In this document: positions 8,766 to 16,278 of the stretch, in pieces
Layout: each line of letters starts with the position of its first letter
Position numbering within the stretch: position 1 is the stretch's first letter
Assembly (NCBI RefSeq): GCF_000260115.1
Contig: NZ_JH651379.1
Coordinates: 1,802,501-1,866,500, forward strand
Direction: 5' to 3'
Source of the DNA: Galbibacter orientalis DSM 19592
Lineage (GTDB): Bacteria > Bacteroidota > Bacteroidia > Flavobacteriales > Flavobacteriaceae
DNA length: 64,000 nt
The notes under the pieces: generated by a model
Database searches by the model: none
Told to the model about the DNA's origin: nothing
Seen by the model: the letters and a program-made list of their open reading frames with translations, nothing else
Position numbers and translations under genes: made by a program

Positions 8766-8805
8766 AAAAACGGTTATGGTAATTAATTACCATAACCGTT
8801 TTTAT
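8766..8805. terminator. Long perfect palindromic terminator
   Basis: AAAAACGGTTATGGTAATTA meets its complement TAATTACCATAACCGTTTTT in a nearly continuous palindrome (8766-8803). T runs follow in both directions. It lies just downstream of the lipoprotein gene at 8828-9484 (minus strand). Confidence 0.85.
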
Positions 8806-8827
8806 ATTGTATTGTTTTTTAAAAAAG

Positions 8828-9484
8828 TTATTTCAACTTAGCAAGGATTCCATCTTTTTGTAATCTTCCTACAATAGCATCGGTATATCCTTTTGTAAAA
8901 TCTTCAATGTTATTAGGATTGTATGTTTTTGATTGTGCAGACCAGATTAACTCTTGGCTTTGCGCATCATAAATATTTGTTTCAATGTAGTAAACTTTAT
9001 CTGTTGTATAATATCCTGGGTCGTATCCAAAACCATATGCATAGTTATAGTACCCGTAGAAGTTTCCGTAGTAACCATATCCCATTGGGTTGTATAAACC
9101 ATACGCATTAGTAGAACCTTGAACATATCTAGTTTCATCTTCTTCATGACGTAGTGTTACCGTTAAAATAGCTTCACTTTTAGATGCTTTAATTCCATCT
9201 AATAAAACTTCTTTTGAAGGTTTGTTATCTTTTGTAAAAGTTCCAGGAAATACATCATGACTTTTAGTGGCTGTAATTCCTCTTTGGGTCATTTGAAATC
9301 CTAATTCATTTTCAATAATTGTTTTATTAGGAACGTTTCCTGTAATAGCTGCTATAAAAACACTTTTATATTGTTTAGTAGCAAAAGCTTCTTTATTTGC
9401 CCAAGAAGCTGTAATGTCTGTAGTAGTTCCACAAGCATATACTAATACAAGCGCTAAAATTGGAACGATAAATTTTTTGTTCAT
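8828..9484 (-). CDS. Gly/Tyr-rich lipoprotein of unknown function
   Basis: A 218-residue predicted lipoprotein: the N-terminus MNKKFIVPILALVLVYAC has a lipobox with Cys18. The folded part starts TTTDITASWANKEAF, resembling the opening of DUF4136-like lipoproteins, and ends GYTDAIVGRLQKDGIL. Between about residues 125 and 155 is a low-complexity Gly/Tyr stretch (YGLYNPMGYGYYGNFYGYYN), probably a surface loop. It has its own terminator on the 3' side. Function is unknown; the late segment about IETNIYDAQSQELIWSAQSKT is like lipoproteins that bind or sense envelope components, but that is only a resemblance. Confidence 0.7.
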   Translation of the reverse strand: MNKKFIVPILALVLVYACGTTTDITASWANKEAFATKQYKSVFIAAITGNVPNKTIIENELGFQMTQRGITATKSHDVFPGTFTKDNKPSKEVLLDGIKASKSEAILTVTLRHEEDETRYVQGSTNAYGLYNPMGYGYYGNFYGYYNYAYGFGYDPGYYTTDKVYYIETNIYDAQSQELIWSAQSKTYNPNNIEDFTKGYTDAIVGRLQKDGILAKLK

Positions 9485-9639
9485 AACGAATAATTTTTAT
9501 GCTAATTTAGATTTATTTTTTCTAAAATACTAAATTTAAAATGATGAATAGTTATTACTTTTCTTACATGAAGATATGAAATTATCTTCAAAAAATGCAT
9601 TCAGTTTTTTTGAAACTTACTTTTAGAGTTCCATTATTT

Positions 9640-11193
9640 TTAATGTGATGTTTCTTTTTTCTTAATCTTAAATGTTACTAATAGCGTAATTATTGCAAGA
9701 ATTAACCAAAAAACATCAATAAAGAAAGACTGAAATTGTCCGTTATTATATGCTAACCAAAACCAGTTCCCTGTTACAATTCCATTTGTTATGGGTACGA
9801 AAAAACCTATAATACTTCCAGAAAGTAAGGCGTATTTATTAGTAAAATAAAGACTCTTTCTAAAAATAAAACCTAGAGAAATTATAAGCCATCCAATAAA
9901 ATAGAACTGATAAATAAAAGTTTGATCAACAGGCCCAAAAGCTTTTACTGCAATAAATGTTAATGCTGTAATTGGATACATAGCCATACTGATAGCCAAA
10001 TAAATATTTACTAAGGCAGTATTGAATTTTCGCTTTTTCTCTGGTACATTTTTTTTATCTCTAGCAACTAGCCAAATTAGTACTCCAGAGATAATTACAA
10101 AACAAGAAATAAGCCCCAAAATAAAACTAATAATCCTAATAGAAAAACCACCATAATCTCCATAATGCAAACGATACATTATGTTTTTTACCCCATCCAA
10201 ATAAGAAGTATCTGTAAACGGATTTTTCTCTGCAAGAACCTCTCCATTAGTTGCTTGGTATATTATTTTGCCGTTTCCAGTAAATTTCTTTTTTCTGTCT
10301 AACTCTCCTTCAACAGCAATTCTCATGTCTGCATCTCCAAAGTTATAAATATGAACATGAGAAATGTTGAAATTGTTCCATTTTTGCCTTGTTTGTTCTA
10401 TGTATTTTTCTACTGAAGGAACTGTTTCTAATTCTTTATAAGCAAGAGGAACAGGTTTGTCAAAATATTCTAGGTCTTCGTATAATTTTTGTTGATTTTC
10501 ATCATAAAGAAGCATAACGCTAGGTGCTGCCATGAGTAAACTCAGCATAAAAAAAGCTCCAGTAACTGCATATACAAATTGAAAAGGAAGCCCAATTAAT
10601 CCTAATGCAGTGTGTGCATCTGTCCAAATTGTTTTAAGTTTTGTTTTTGGTCTGAAGATGTAAAAATTGGAAACAATTTTATCCCAATGAATAAGGACGC
10701 CTGTTATAATTGCAAATAGAAAAAAGAAAGCAATAAATCCAGAAAGGTAATATCCAAAAGGGTAGGGGATCTGAGCAAAAAAGTGCAAACGATATAGAAA
10801 CTCCCCTAAGGTATAAGATTCTATATAATTATAAGTATTAAATGTTTTGGTGTCTAGATAAAAGAAAGCTCCCGTTTTTGCATTTTCTGTAGCTAAGGAA
10901 TCTTTGGAAGCCGACATATTAATATCTAGCCTACGTTCGTTATAATGCTTTCCTATTTCGAGATCTCTTCCGTAGAGTGTGTAATTTTTTTCTATGGAAT
11001 CTATAACCTTATCAATATTTAAGGTAATTCCAGTTTCTATAGGAGTAACCTCTTCATTTTTTTGCCAGTTGGCAATTTCATCTCTAAAAAAAGAAAATGA
11101 ACCAGTAAAGAAAATAACAAACAGAGCGGCACTAATAATAATACCACTAATAGTATGTAAATGAAAAAATATATTATAGGAACGCTTGTTCAT
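9640..11193 (-). CDS. PepSY-associated TM helix protein (iron-uptake-linked membrane reductase type)
   Basis: This 517-residue inner-membrane protein matches the PepSY-TM family. It opens with a short cytoplasmic part and a first helix (ISGIIISAALFVIFFTGSFSFF, about 16-37), a large periplasmic domain, the next helices near LSGFIAFFFLFAIITGVLIHW, a second extracytoplasmic PepSY-like section (DLEYFDKPVPLAYKELETVP onward) and three to four final helices. Conserved His residues at helix ends (HLHTISG near residue 11, LIHWDK, HTALGL) are consistent with heme ligation, as proposed for siderophore-reducing members. Before the IS insertion it was directly behind the DUF3649 gene with a 1-bp gap; now its upstream region is IS DNA. 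Confidence 0.85.
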   Translation of the reverse strand: MNKRSYNIFFHLHTISGIIISAALFVIFFTGSFSFFRDEIANWQKNEEVTPIETGITLNIDKVIDSIEKNYTLYGRDLEIGKHYNERRLDINMSASKDSLATENAKTGAFFYLDTKTFNTYNYIESYTLGEFLYRLHFFAQIPYPFGYYLSGFIAFFFLFAIITGVLIHWDKIVSNFYIFRPKTKLKTIWTDAHTALGLIGLPFQFVYAVTGAFFMLSLLMAAPSVMLLYDENQQKLYEDLEYFDKPVPLAYKELETVPSVEKYIEQTRQKWNNFNISHVHIYNFGDADMRIAVEGELDRKKKFTGNGKIIYQATNGEVLAEKNPFTDTSYLDGVKNIMYRLHYGDYGGFSIRIISFILGLISCFVIISGVLIWLVARDKKNVPEKKRKFNTALVNIYLAISMAMYPITALTFIAVKAFGPVDQTFIYQFYFIGWLIISLGFIFRKSLYFTNKYALLSGSIIGFFVPITNGIVTGNWFWLAYNNGQFQSFFIDVFWLILAIITLLVTFKIKKKETSH

Positions 11194-11218
11194 TTTATGG
11201 TTGAATAATAGGGTTATA

Positions 11219-12185
11219 ACCCGTTGTGCATTTAGAAAAAGTTGTGCAAACTGCTAAAATGCAGTAAATTGTAGTAACCACACTATAATTTATATGCACA
11301 ACTTTCAAGCAAATTACGACAAAATCCTCAAGGTTTTAAAAGAATTGGATTGTAAAATGGATTATTTACATCAAATCCGTAAACCTAAATTAAGAGATAA
11401 AGAGCTTATAGCTATTGATTTAACATCAGAATATATGAGTGTTGATAGTGAATGCCAGCTTTTTCGAATGTTACCTGCTGGTCTATCCAGCAAAATAGAG
11501 CGCAGTGTCTACAATAGAAGAAAGCGTAAGTTGTTTTCTTTTAGAGAATCACTTCGCAAGGCATTAGTGAGAAAGTTGAATAAATCTGAGCATTGTTATA
11601 TTGTTGACAGTATGCCGTTAGAGGTCTGTAAATTATCAAGAAGCGCTAGAAGTAAGATATGTAAAGAACAAAACTACAGTCTGCCCGAAAAAGGATATTG
11701 TGCAAGTCAATCAAGCCATTATTATGGATATAAATTACATGCTGTCTGTTCTGCTCAGGGTGTTATCGAAAGTATGGATATTAGTCCAGCCTCTGTGCAC
11801 GATATTAATTATTTAAAGGATATAAAGCATCAATTAAGTGATTGCATATTACTTGGTGATAAAGGGTATTTGTCGGCTGAATATCAATTGAATTTATTTG
11901 AATATCATAATATTAGACTTGAAACCCCTATGAGAACAAACCAGCATAACTATAGGGAGCAGCCGTACGTTTTTAAGAAATCCAGAAAGCGTATTGAAAC
12001 ATTGTTTTCTCAACTTTGCGACCAATTTATGATTCGAAGGAATTATGCTAAATCTTTTGAGGGATTCAAAAACAGAATATTATCTAAGATTACGGCTATG
12101 ACGGTCATTCAATATATAAACATATTTGAATTCAACAGAAATATCAATAACCTAAAAATCAATATTGCCTAAATGCACAACGGGT
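11219..12185 (+). mobile_element. IS982-family insertion sequence, copy 1
   Basis: A complete 967-bp IS. Its ends are perfect 17-bp inverted repeats, ACCCGTTGTGCATTTAG at 11219-11235 and the complement at 12169-12185. A 7-bp target duplication, GGTTATA, flanks it at 11212-11218 and 12186-12192. One transposase gene fills the element. Line-by-line reading shows no difference from copy 2 at 32957-33923. It sits in an iron-uptake operon in opposite orientation to the host genes and separates the PepSY gene from the four genes upstream of it. Confidence 0.95.
11294..12172 (+). CDS. IS982-family transposase (copy 1)
   Basis: A 292-residue DDE transposase. The catalytic triad fits Asp105 (in YIVDSMPLEVC), Asp189 (LLGDKGY) and Glu235 (RKRIETLF); the segment around SMPLEVCKLSRSARS is the IS982 hallmark. 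The N-terminal part (about 1-90) is basic and helical, probably DNA-binding. The frame is intact with no stop or shift and the stop codon TAA lies within the right inverted repeat. The ATG at 11294 is the first in frame. It has the same protein sequence as the transposase at 33032-33910. Confidence 0.95.
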   Translation: MHNFQANYDKILKVLKELDCKMDYLHQIRKPKLRDKELIAIDLTSEYMSVDSECQLFRMLPAGLSSKIERSVYNRRKRKLFSFRESLRKALVRKLNKSEHCYIVDSMPLEVCKLSRSARSKICKEQNYSLPEKGYCASQSSHYYGYKLHAVCSAQGVIESMDISPASVHDINYLKDIKHQLSDCILLGDKGYLSAEYQLNLFEYHNIRLETPMRTNQHNYREQPYVFKKSRKRIETLFSQLCDQFMIRRNYAKSFEGFKNRILSKITAMTVIQYINIFEFNRNINNLKINIA

Positions 12186-12474
12186 GGTTATATATTTTTC
12201 CTAAATACAGGATTGCATAAAATACTCCGCTTAATAAGAGGTATAGTGCCCATATTTTCAAGCCATTTTTAGCTAGAAAAGCTACTATCATTAAGGTAGC
12301 CCAAAGGATGAACCCTGTAAAAGTTGAAGAGATCATTACATTGACGTGGTTTAACCAGACTGCTAATGCTAAATGAAAAGTAATGGTAACCATATAGCCG
12401 CCAATAAAACCTGCAGATATTTTAGCCAAACGTTGCCATGGAGAGCTCGTTAAATATTTTTTATTAGCTGGCAT
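12169..12474 (-). CDS. DUF3649-type small membrane protein with IS-altered C-terminus
   Basis: A 101-residue membrane protein with about three hydrophobic helices (ISAGFIGGYMVTITFHLALAVWL, MISSTFTGFILWATLMIVAFLA, IWALYLLLSGVFYAILYLG). It matches the DUF3649 family found beside siderophore receptors and PepSY proteins. The final residues HPLCI and stop are supplied by the inserted IS982 end. Removing the IS and one target duplication restores KIYNPIIQP and a TAA at 11195-11197, one base before the PepSY start codon. The loss is only six original residues, so the protein may still work. It starts 4 bp after the DUF3325-type gene. Confidence 0.8.
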   Translation of the reverse strand: MPANKKYLTSSPWQRLAKISAGFIGGYMVTITFHLALAVWLNHVNVMISSTFTGFILWATLMIVAFLAKNGLKIWALYLLLSGVFYAILYLGKIYNHPLCI

Positions 12475-12478
12475 AAGT

Positions 12479-12808
12479 TTAAATAATAAAATTTTCTATT
12501 ACCAAAGTGCAAACAAAAACCACTAAAAGAGTTTTGTAGTTCATAAGTTTTAATGGAGTTAATAAAATAACTAAGCTACCAAGTGTCATTAAAACAATAA
12601 ACCATAAAAATGTACCAGTTGCAAACCCTTCCGTTAGAATAGATAATCCTAACCCTATTAATAGCAAAAATACACCTGTTAACTTTAGAGGTTTATAGCG
12701 CTGTTGTATCCAAAGGTCAATTTTGGAATTATTTAAAGCTGCTCTTTTAGAACTGCTATATAGTGTGTAAAACCCTAAAAAAATAAATAAAATAGTTAAA
12801 GTAGTCAT
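12479..12808 (-). CDS. DUF3325-type small membrane protein
   Basis: A 109-residue membrane protein with three to four hydrophobic helices (TILFIFLGFYTLYSS, LTGVFLLLIGLGLSIL, TFLWFIVLMTLGSLVILL, TLLVVFVCTLVIENFII). The spacing and the lysine-rich loop after helix 1 (SKRAALNNSKIDLWIQQRYKPLK) fit DUF3325, a family that travels with DUF3649 and PepSY proteins in iron-siderophore loci; its biochemical role is not known. It is placed between the DUF4198 gene (87 bp upstream, with a weak terminator-like hairpin in the gap) and the DUF3649 gene (4 bp downstream). Confidence 0.75.
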   Translation of the reverse strand: MTTLTILFIFLGFYTLYSSSKRAALNNSKIDLWIQQRYKPLKLTGVFLLLIGLGLSILTEGFATGTFLWFIVLMTLGSLVILLTPLKLMNYKTLLVVFVCTLVIENFII

Positions 12809-12848
12809 TGGTTTATTATTTATGGTTTGTTTTTTGGTGTAAACAAAG

Positions 12849-12875
12849 ACAACTCTGAGGGTAATTCAGAGTTGT
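12849..12875 (-). terminator. Weak terminator-like hairpin inside the iron operon
   Basis: ACAACTCTGA pairs with TCAGAGTTGT around a 7-nt loop, and on the minus strand CTTTGTTT follows. It lies between the DUF4198 and DUF3325 genes and may reduce read-through to the membrane genes. Confidence 0.45.
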
Positions 12876-12895
12876 TTTTGCTAAGTCAAATATGG

Positions 12896-13612
12896 TTATT
12901 CTGGAATACAATAGGTAGCACAATGCCATACAAATTGGTAATCCTCTCCATTATAAGAGCCAGGAACTTCTTCTTTGTAGGTAGTTTCTAAAATGTATTT
13001 TGTATCCCATGGTTGTTTGAAAGAAATATATCCTTCTTCATCACTATGTAAAGTTTTAGACCATTGGTCTGAAACAAAAACGGTTACTTCATTTTTTGCC
13101 AAAGGCTTATTTTTATAAAGCACCTGAAGTTTTACTTCTTCATCATTAGAAGCTATTCTTTTTACGGTAATTCCTTCTTCATTTTGCGCTGCAGTGTCGT
13201 TGCTGTTGTTTCCTACGTTTACATTAGCTACAGAATGATAATGAGTTTTAAAAATTCCGAAGTCGTACTGCGTATAATCAATTACGTCAACTTCATTGTT
13301 ATTTAGAAGGATGGTGTAAGTTCCTTCTTCTGTAGGAGTAAAAGCGGTTAAGTAAAAAGTTTCTTTAGCAGAAGTTTCCAAAGGAGTTTTTACTCCAGAT
13401 GGAGAAACTAACCAAACAGTAAATTTATTTACATTTGAAAAGGCGTCCCCTTCAACTTTTTCAATAACGCCATACGTATATTCACCAAAGTGTACTTTTA
13501 CTTCTTGTTCTTTTCCTAATTCTCCGTTGGTATTTGTTTCAATCCAAAGGTAATGTGCAAAAGTATTGGTAGTTGCAAGTAAGAAAATTGCGATTGCTAT
13601 TATTTTTTTCAT
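12896..13612 (-). CDS. DUF4198 domain-containing periplasmic protein
   Basis: A 238-residue exported protein with a signal peptide (MKKIIAIAIFLLATTNTFA, cleaved before His20) so that the mature protein begins HYLWIETN, the pattern of the DUF4198 family (NikM/CbiK-like periplasmic metal-uptake proteins). It has immunoglobulin-like beta strands (VWLVSPSGVKTPLE, GTYTILLNNNEVDVIDY, KNEVTVFVSDQWSKTLHSDEEGYISFK). Metal-capable residues are the N-terminal His, HYHS near residue 129 and HCATYC near the end. It follows the TonB-dependent receptor by 11 bp and is in its operon, so a role in metal or metal-chelate uptake is likely by context. Confidence 0.8.
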   Translation of the reverse strand: MKKIIAIAIFLLATTNTFAHYLWIETNTNGELGKEQEVKVHFGEYTYGVIEKVEGDAFSNVNKFTVWLVSPSGVKTPLETSAKETFYLTAFTPTEEGTYTILLNNNEVDVIDYTQYDFGIFKTHYHSVANVNVGNNSNDTAAQNEEGITVKRIASNDEEVKLQVLYKNKPLAKNEVTVFVSDQWSKTLHSDEEGYISFKQPWDTKYILETTYKEEVPGSYNGEDYQFVWHCATYCIPE

Positions 13613-13623
13613 GGTATATTTAA

Positions 13624-16077
13624 TTAAAAGTTATAAGTAAAGTTTGCAGAGAATGATCTTGGCATTTGCGGACTCACAGTAGACCAACCAGTGTAATATT
13701 CTTCGTTTGCAATATTGTTTAATTTAAGAGTAATGCTAAAGTCTTTTACTTCGTAAAATATAGACGCATTTAAAACTGTATATTCAGGAACTGTAAATGT
13801 ACCGGCTAAGTTTCTGTTAAAAATCATATTATCACTAGCATAGTTTCCTCCAAAACCTGCACCAAAACCTTTTAAAGAACCATTGTAAAAATGGTAGCTA
13901 GCCCATAAGTTAGCCAAATTTTGAGGTCCTGCTTGTTCTGGTCGTTTATTAACAAAATCTTCCGCACCTTCGGTAACTTTACTGTCGTTATAGCTATAAC
14001 CAGCAATGATATTTAATCCTTCAATAGGGTTGGCAGTAATACTTGTTTCAAAACCTTTACTGTACTGTTCTCCTCCCTGAGAGTAGGTGGTAGGACTTGT
14101 GCTTAAAACAATGTTACTTACTTTTATATCATAGTAACTTAAAGTGGCAGCAAGCTTGTTTTCAAATAAACTCAGTTTTGTTCCAACTTCAAATTGATTT
14201 GCTTTTTCAGGATCAAAACTTAGTGTTGTAGTTGTTTCTCCATCTTGAACAATTCTTGGAGCAACATTGCTAAATCCATTCATATAATTAGCAAAAATTG
14301 AAACCTTGTCTAAGATTGGTTGGTAAATTAATCCGAATTTAGGAGACAGCGCAGTTTGCTCGTGTGCATCATTAGAGAAATGATCAAGTCTTAAACTAGC
14401 CATTGCAGATAACTGAGGCAGAAAGTAAATAACATCAGATACATATGCACTGTATATTTCTTGTTTCGTCTCGCTGTATTGAGCGCTTGGATTTCCTAAT
14501 GTAGCAATACTAGCATCTGCACCAGCTTGTGTTAAAATACCTGTATCGTCAACAAAACCATCATTCATTGGAGTTCCAAATTGTTGGTGAAGAGCAGGAG
14601 CAACAGCAGCAAACTCGTCATTATTAGTACCTATATAAACAAATCCTTGGTTTGCATACCCTGTACTATTGTTAATAATACGTTGATTGTAATAATCCAA
14701 TCCTGCAACCATTTTGTTTTTCAAGTTTCCTAAATTGAATTCTCCAATAAAGTTTTGTTGGATATCTACTCCTGTTTTTTCTGAATTTTGTTTGCTTGTA
14801 TAACGAGAAAGGATAATCCCATCGTTAATTGGAGAAACTTGATCTACGGTATTTGTTATTTCATATAAATACGAATAATACCCATTAGATTTTGCACTCG
14901 AACTCGATATAGCTGTTTGTGAAGTCCAATTATCGCTCAATTTGTAACGCATTTCCCCTTGAACACTAAACGTAGGGTTTTTAATTGTTAAATCGTTACT
15001 GGTGTAAGAACGGTTATTATCATAGCCTAATTCATCAATATTATGCACCCTTAATTCTGCACCTCTATCTAGAAATAACATAGTTTGGTTAGTATTTTCT
15101 CCACTGTAAAATTCAGTGTTGATATTGAAAGTCAATCGGTCGTTTGCTTTGTAAGCTAGAGACGGAGCTACATAAATAGATTTTTTTAAGCCTGCATCCT
15201 GAAAACTATTTTGGGTATGATAGGCAGTATTAATACGAAGCGCTACAGTTTCTTCTTCATTTAATAAAGTATTGATGTCTGCAGTAACACGGTTTAATCC
15301 ATAGCTTCCTCCAGTATAAGAAATACTTCCTCCAAATCCGTCAAAATGTGGACGCTTTGTGTTTACATTTATTAATCCACCATAAGAAATTAGACTACTC
15401 CCATATAAAGTACCCGATGGGCCTTTTATAATTTCTACATTTTCAATATTTGCAGGATCCATAGTTCCGTTGGTTAAACTAGGTAATCCATTCATCATGG
15501 TTGGTTGTACCGCAAAACCTCTTAAAGAGTAATAACCGCCACCATCGCCACCACGACCTGTAGATTCCCAAAGTTTGTATATACCAGGTGCATTTTTTAA
15601 CGCATCTTCAAAATTTGTAATAACTTGTTCGTTTAATAACTTGCTCGAAACGGTATTGTATACTTGTGGGTTTTCAATGTCTTTTAGAGGAAGTTTAGAG
15701 ACAATAGTGCTTTCTGATCTGTAAAATTTATTCTTTTTATATCCTTCTAAAACTACTTCTCCAAGCTCTTCACTCTTTTCAATAATTTCAATAGTACCTA
15801 TATTGGTAGTTTGGTTGTTGTAAACACGAATATCTTTTGAAGTGGTTCTAAACCCAATATAGGATACTTTTATTTTATATCTTTTTGCTGGAACGTTTTC
15901 AATTTCAAAATAACCAGATTCATCTGTGTTAATTCCAATATTTGTTCCTGTTAAAATTATATTTGCGCCAGGAATAACTTCCCCGCTGTTGGAAATTACT
16001 TGCCCTTTAATTTGCCCTTGTTGAGCAAAAACAAAAGAGGTAATAGTTAAGAATAGTATAGTAACTATATTTTTCAT
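13624..16077 (-). CDS. TonB-dependent siderophore-type receptor 1
   Basis: An 817-residue outer-membrane receptor. A signal peptide (KNIVTILFLTITSFVFAQQ) leads into a carboxypeptidase-regulatory-like domain (about 22-95; GQVISNSGEVIPGANIILTG), then a plug domain (about 130-240; NAPGIYKLWESTGRGGDGGG, SLRGFAVQPTMMNGLPSLT, IEIIKGPSGTLYGSS near 210-225) and a 22-strand-type barrel ending SFSANFTYNF with the terminal Phe needed for barrel assembly. The plug motif and the neighbouring DUF4198, DUF3325, DUF3649 and PepSY genes point to ferric-siderophore import. It heads an operon that runs down to the PepSY gene; an upstream control region is at 16101-16128. Confidence 0.92.
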   Translation of the reverse strand: MKNIVTILFLTITSFVFAQQGQIKGQVISNSGEVIPGANIILTGTNIGINTDESGYFEIENVPAKRYKIKVSYIGFRTTSKDIRVYNNQTTNIGTIEIIEKSEELGEVVLEGYKKNKFYRSESTIVSKLPLKDIENPQVYNTVSSKLLNEQVITNFEDALKNAPGIYKLWESTGRGGDGGGYYSLRGFAVQPTMMNGLPSLTNGTMDPANIENVEIIKGPSGTLYGSSLISYGGLINVNTKRPHFDGFGGSISYTGGSYGLNRVTADINTLLNEEETVALRINTAYHTQNSFQDAGLKKSIYVAPSLAYKANDRLTFNINTEFYSGENTNQTMLFLDRGAELRVHNIDELGYDNNRSYTSNDLTIKNPTFSVQGEMRYKLSDNWTSQTAISSSSAKSNGYYSYLYEITNTVDQVSPINDGIILSRYTSKQNSEKTGVDIQQNFIGEFNLGNLKNKMVAGLDYYNQRIINNSTGYANQGFVYIGTNNDEFAAVAPALHQQFGTPMNDGFVDDTGILTQAGADASIATLGNPSAQYSETKQEIYSAYVSDVIYFLPQLSAMASLRLDHFSNDAHEQTALSPKFGLIYQPILDKVSIFANYMNGFSNVAPRIVQDGETTTTLSFDPEKANQFEVGTKLSLFENKLAATLSYYDIKVSNIVLSTSPTTYSQGGEQYSKGFETSITANPIEGLNIIAGYSYNDSKVTEGAEDFVNKRPEQAGPQNLANLWASYHFYNGSLKGFGAGFGGNYASDNMIFNRNLAGTFTVPEYTVLNASIFYEVKDFSITLKLNNIANEEYYTGWSTVSPQMPRSFSANFTYNF

Positions 16078-16100
16078 GTATTCAATTATTATTTGTATTT

Positions 16101-16128
16101 GGTCTAAATAAACTAGACCGCAAATTTA
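16101..16128 (-). promoter_or_regulatory. Receptor 1 promoter with palindromic operator
   Basis: On the minus strand a TAAATTTG -7 element (complement of 16121-16128) lies about 43 bp before the receptor start. No TTG is seen at -33, which suggests an activator-dependent promoter. Between the -7 element and the gene is a perfect inverted repeat GGTCTA-N7-TAGACC (16101-16119). The receptor 2 control region at 18661-18688 has the same left arm and -7 element but lacks the second arm of the palindrome. Confidence 0.55.
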
Positions 16129-16158
16129 AAAAAGCTACTACATCATTAGTGACGCGAT

Positions 16159-16230
16159 ATGGATAAAAAAAGACGTGATTTTATTAATTATGATATTAAT
16201 AATCTTTTAAAACCGATATTGGTATACTGA
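16159..16230 (+). pseudogene. 5' remnant of a second AraC-family regulator gene
   Basis: The frame starts MDKKRRDFINYDINNLLK and breaks off to a stop after 23 residues. It is clearly the same sequence as the start of the intact AraC-type gene at 18719 (MEKKRRDFINCELINLLK). The homology extends upstream into the shared block CATTAGTGACGCGATATGG and through the receptor control region to about 16089. A divergent regulator-receptor pair was therefore present twice and this regulator has been deleted down to its first 18 codons or so. Confidence 0.85.
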
Positions 16231-16278
16231 TGTAGTAGCTAGATATAGATTCTTAAAATATGGCTTTAGAATTATTTT

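Noticed and set aside
16159-16230. A 23-codon gene
   Set aside because: It is the start of the AraC gene with the rest lost, so it is listed as a remnant and not as a small gene.
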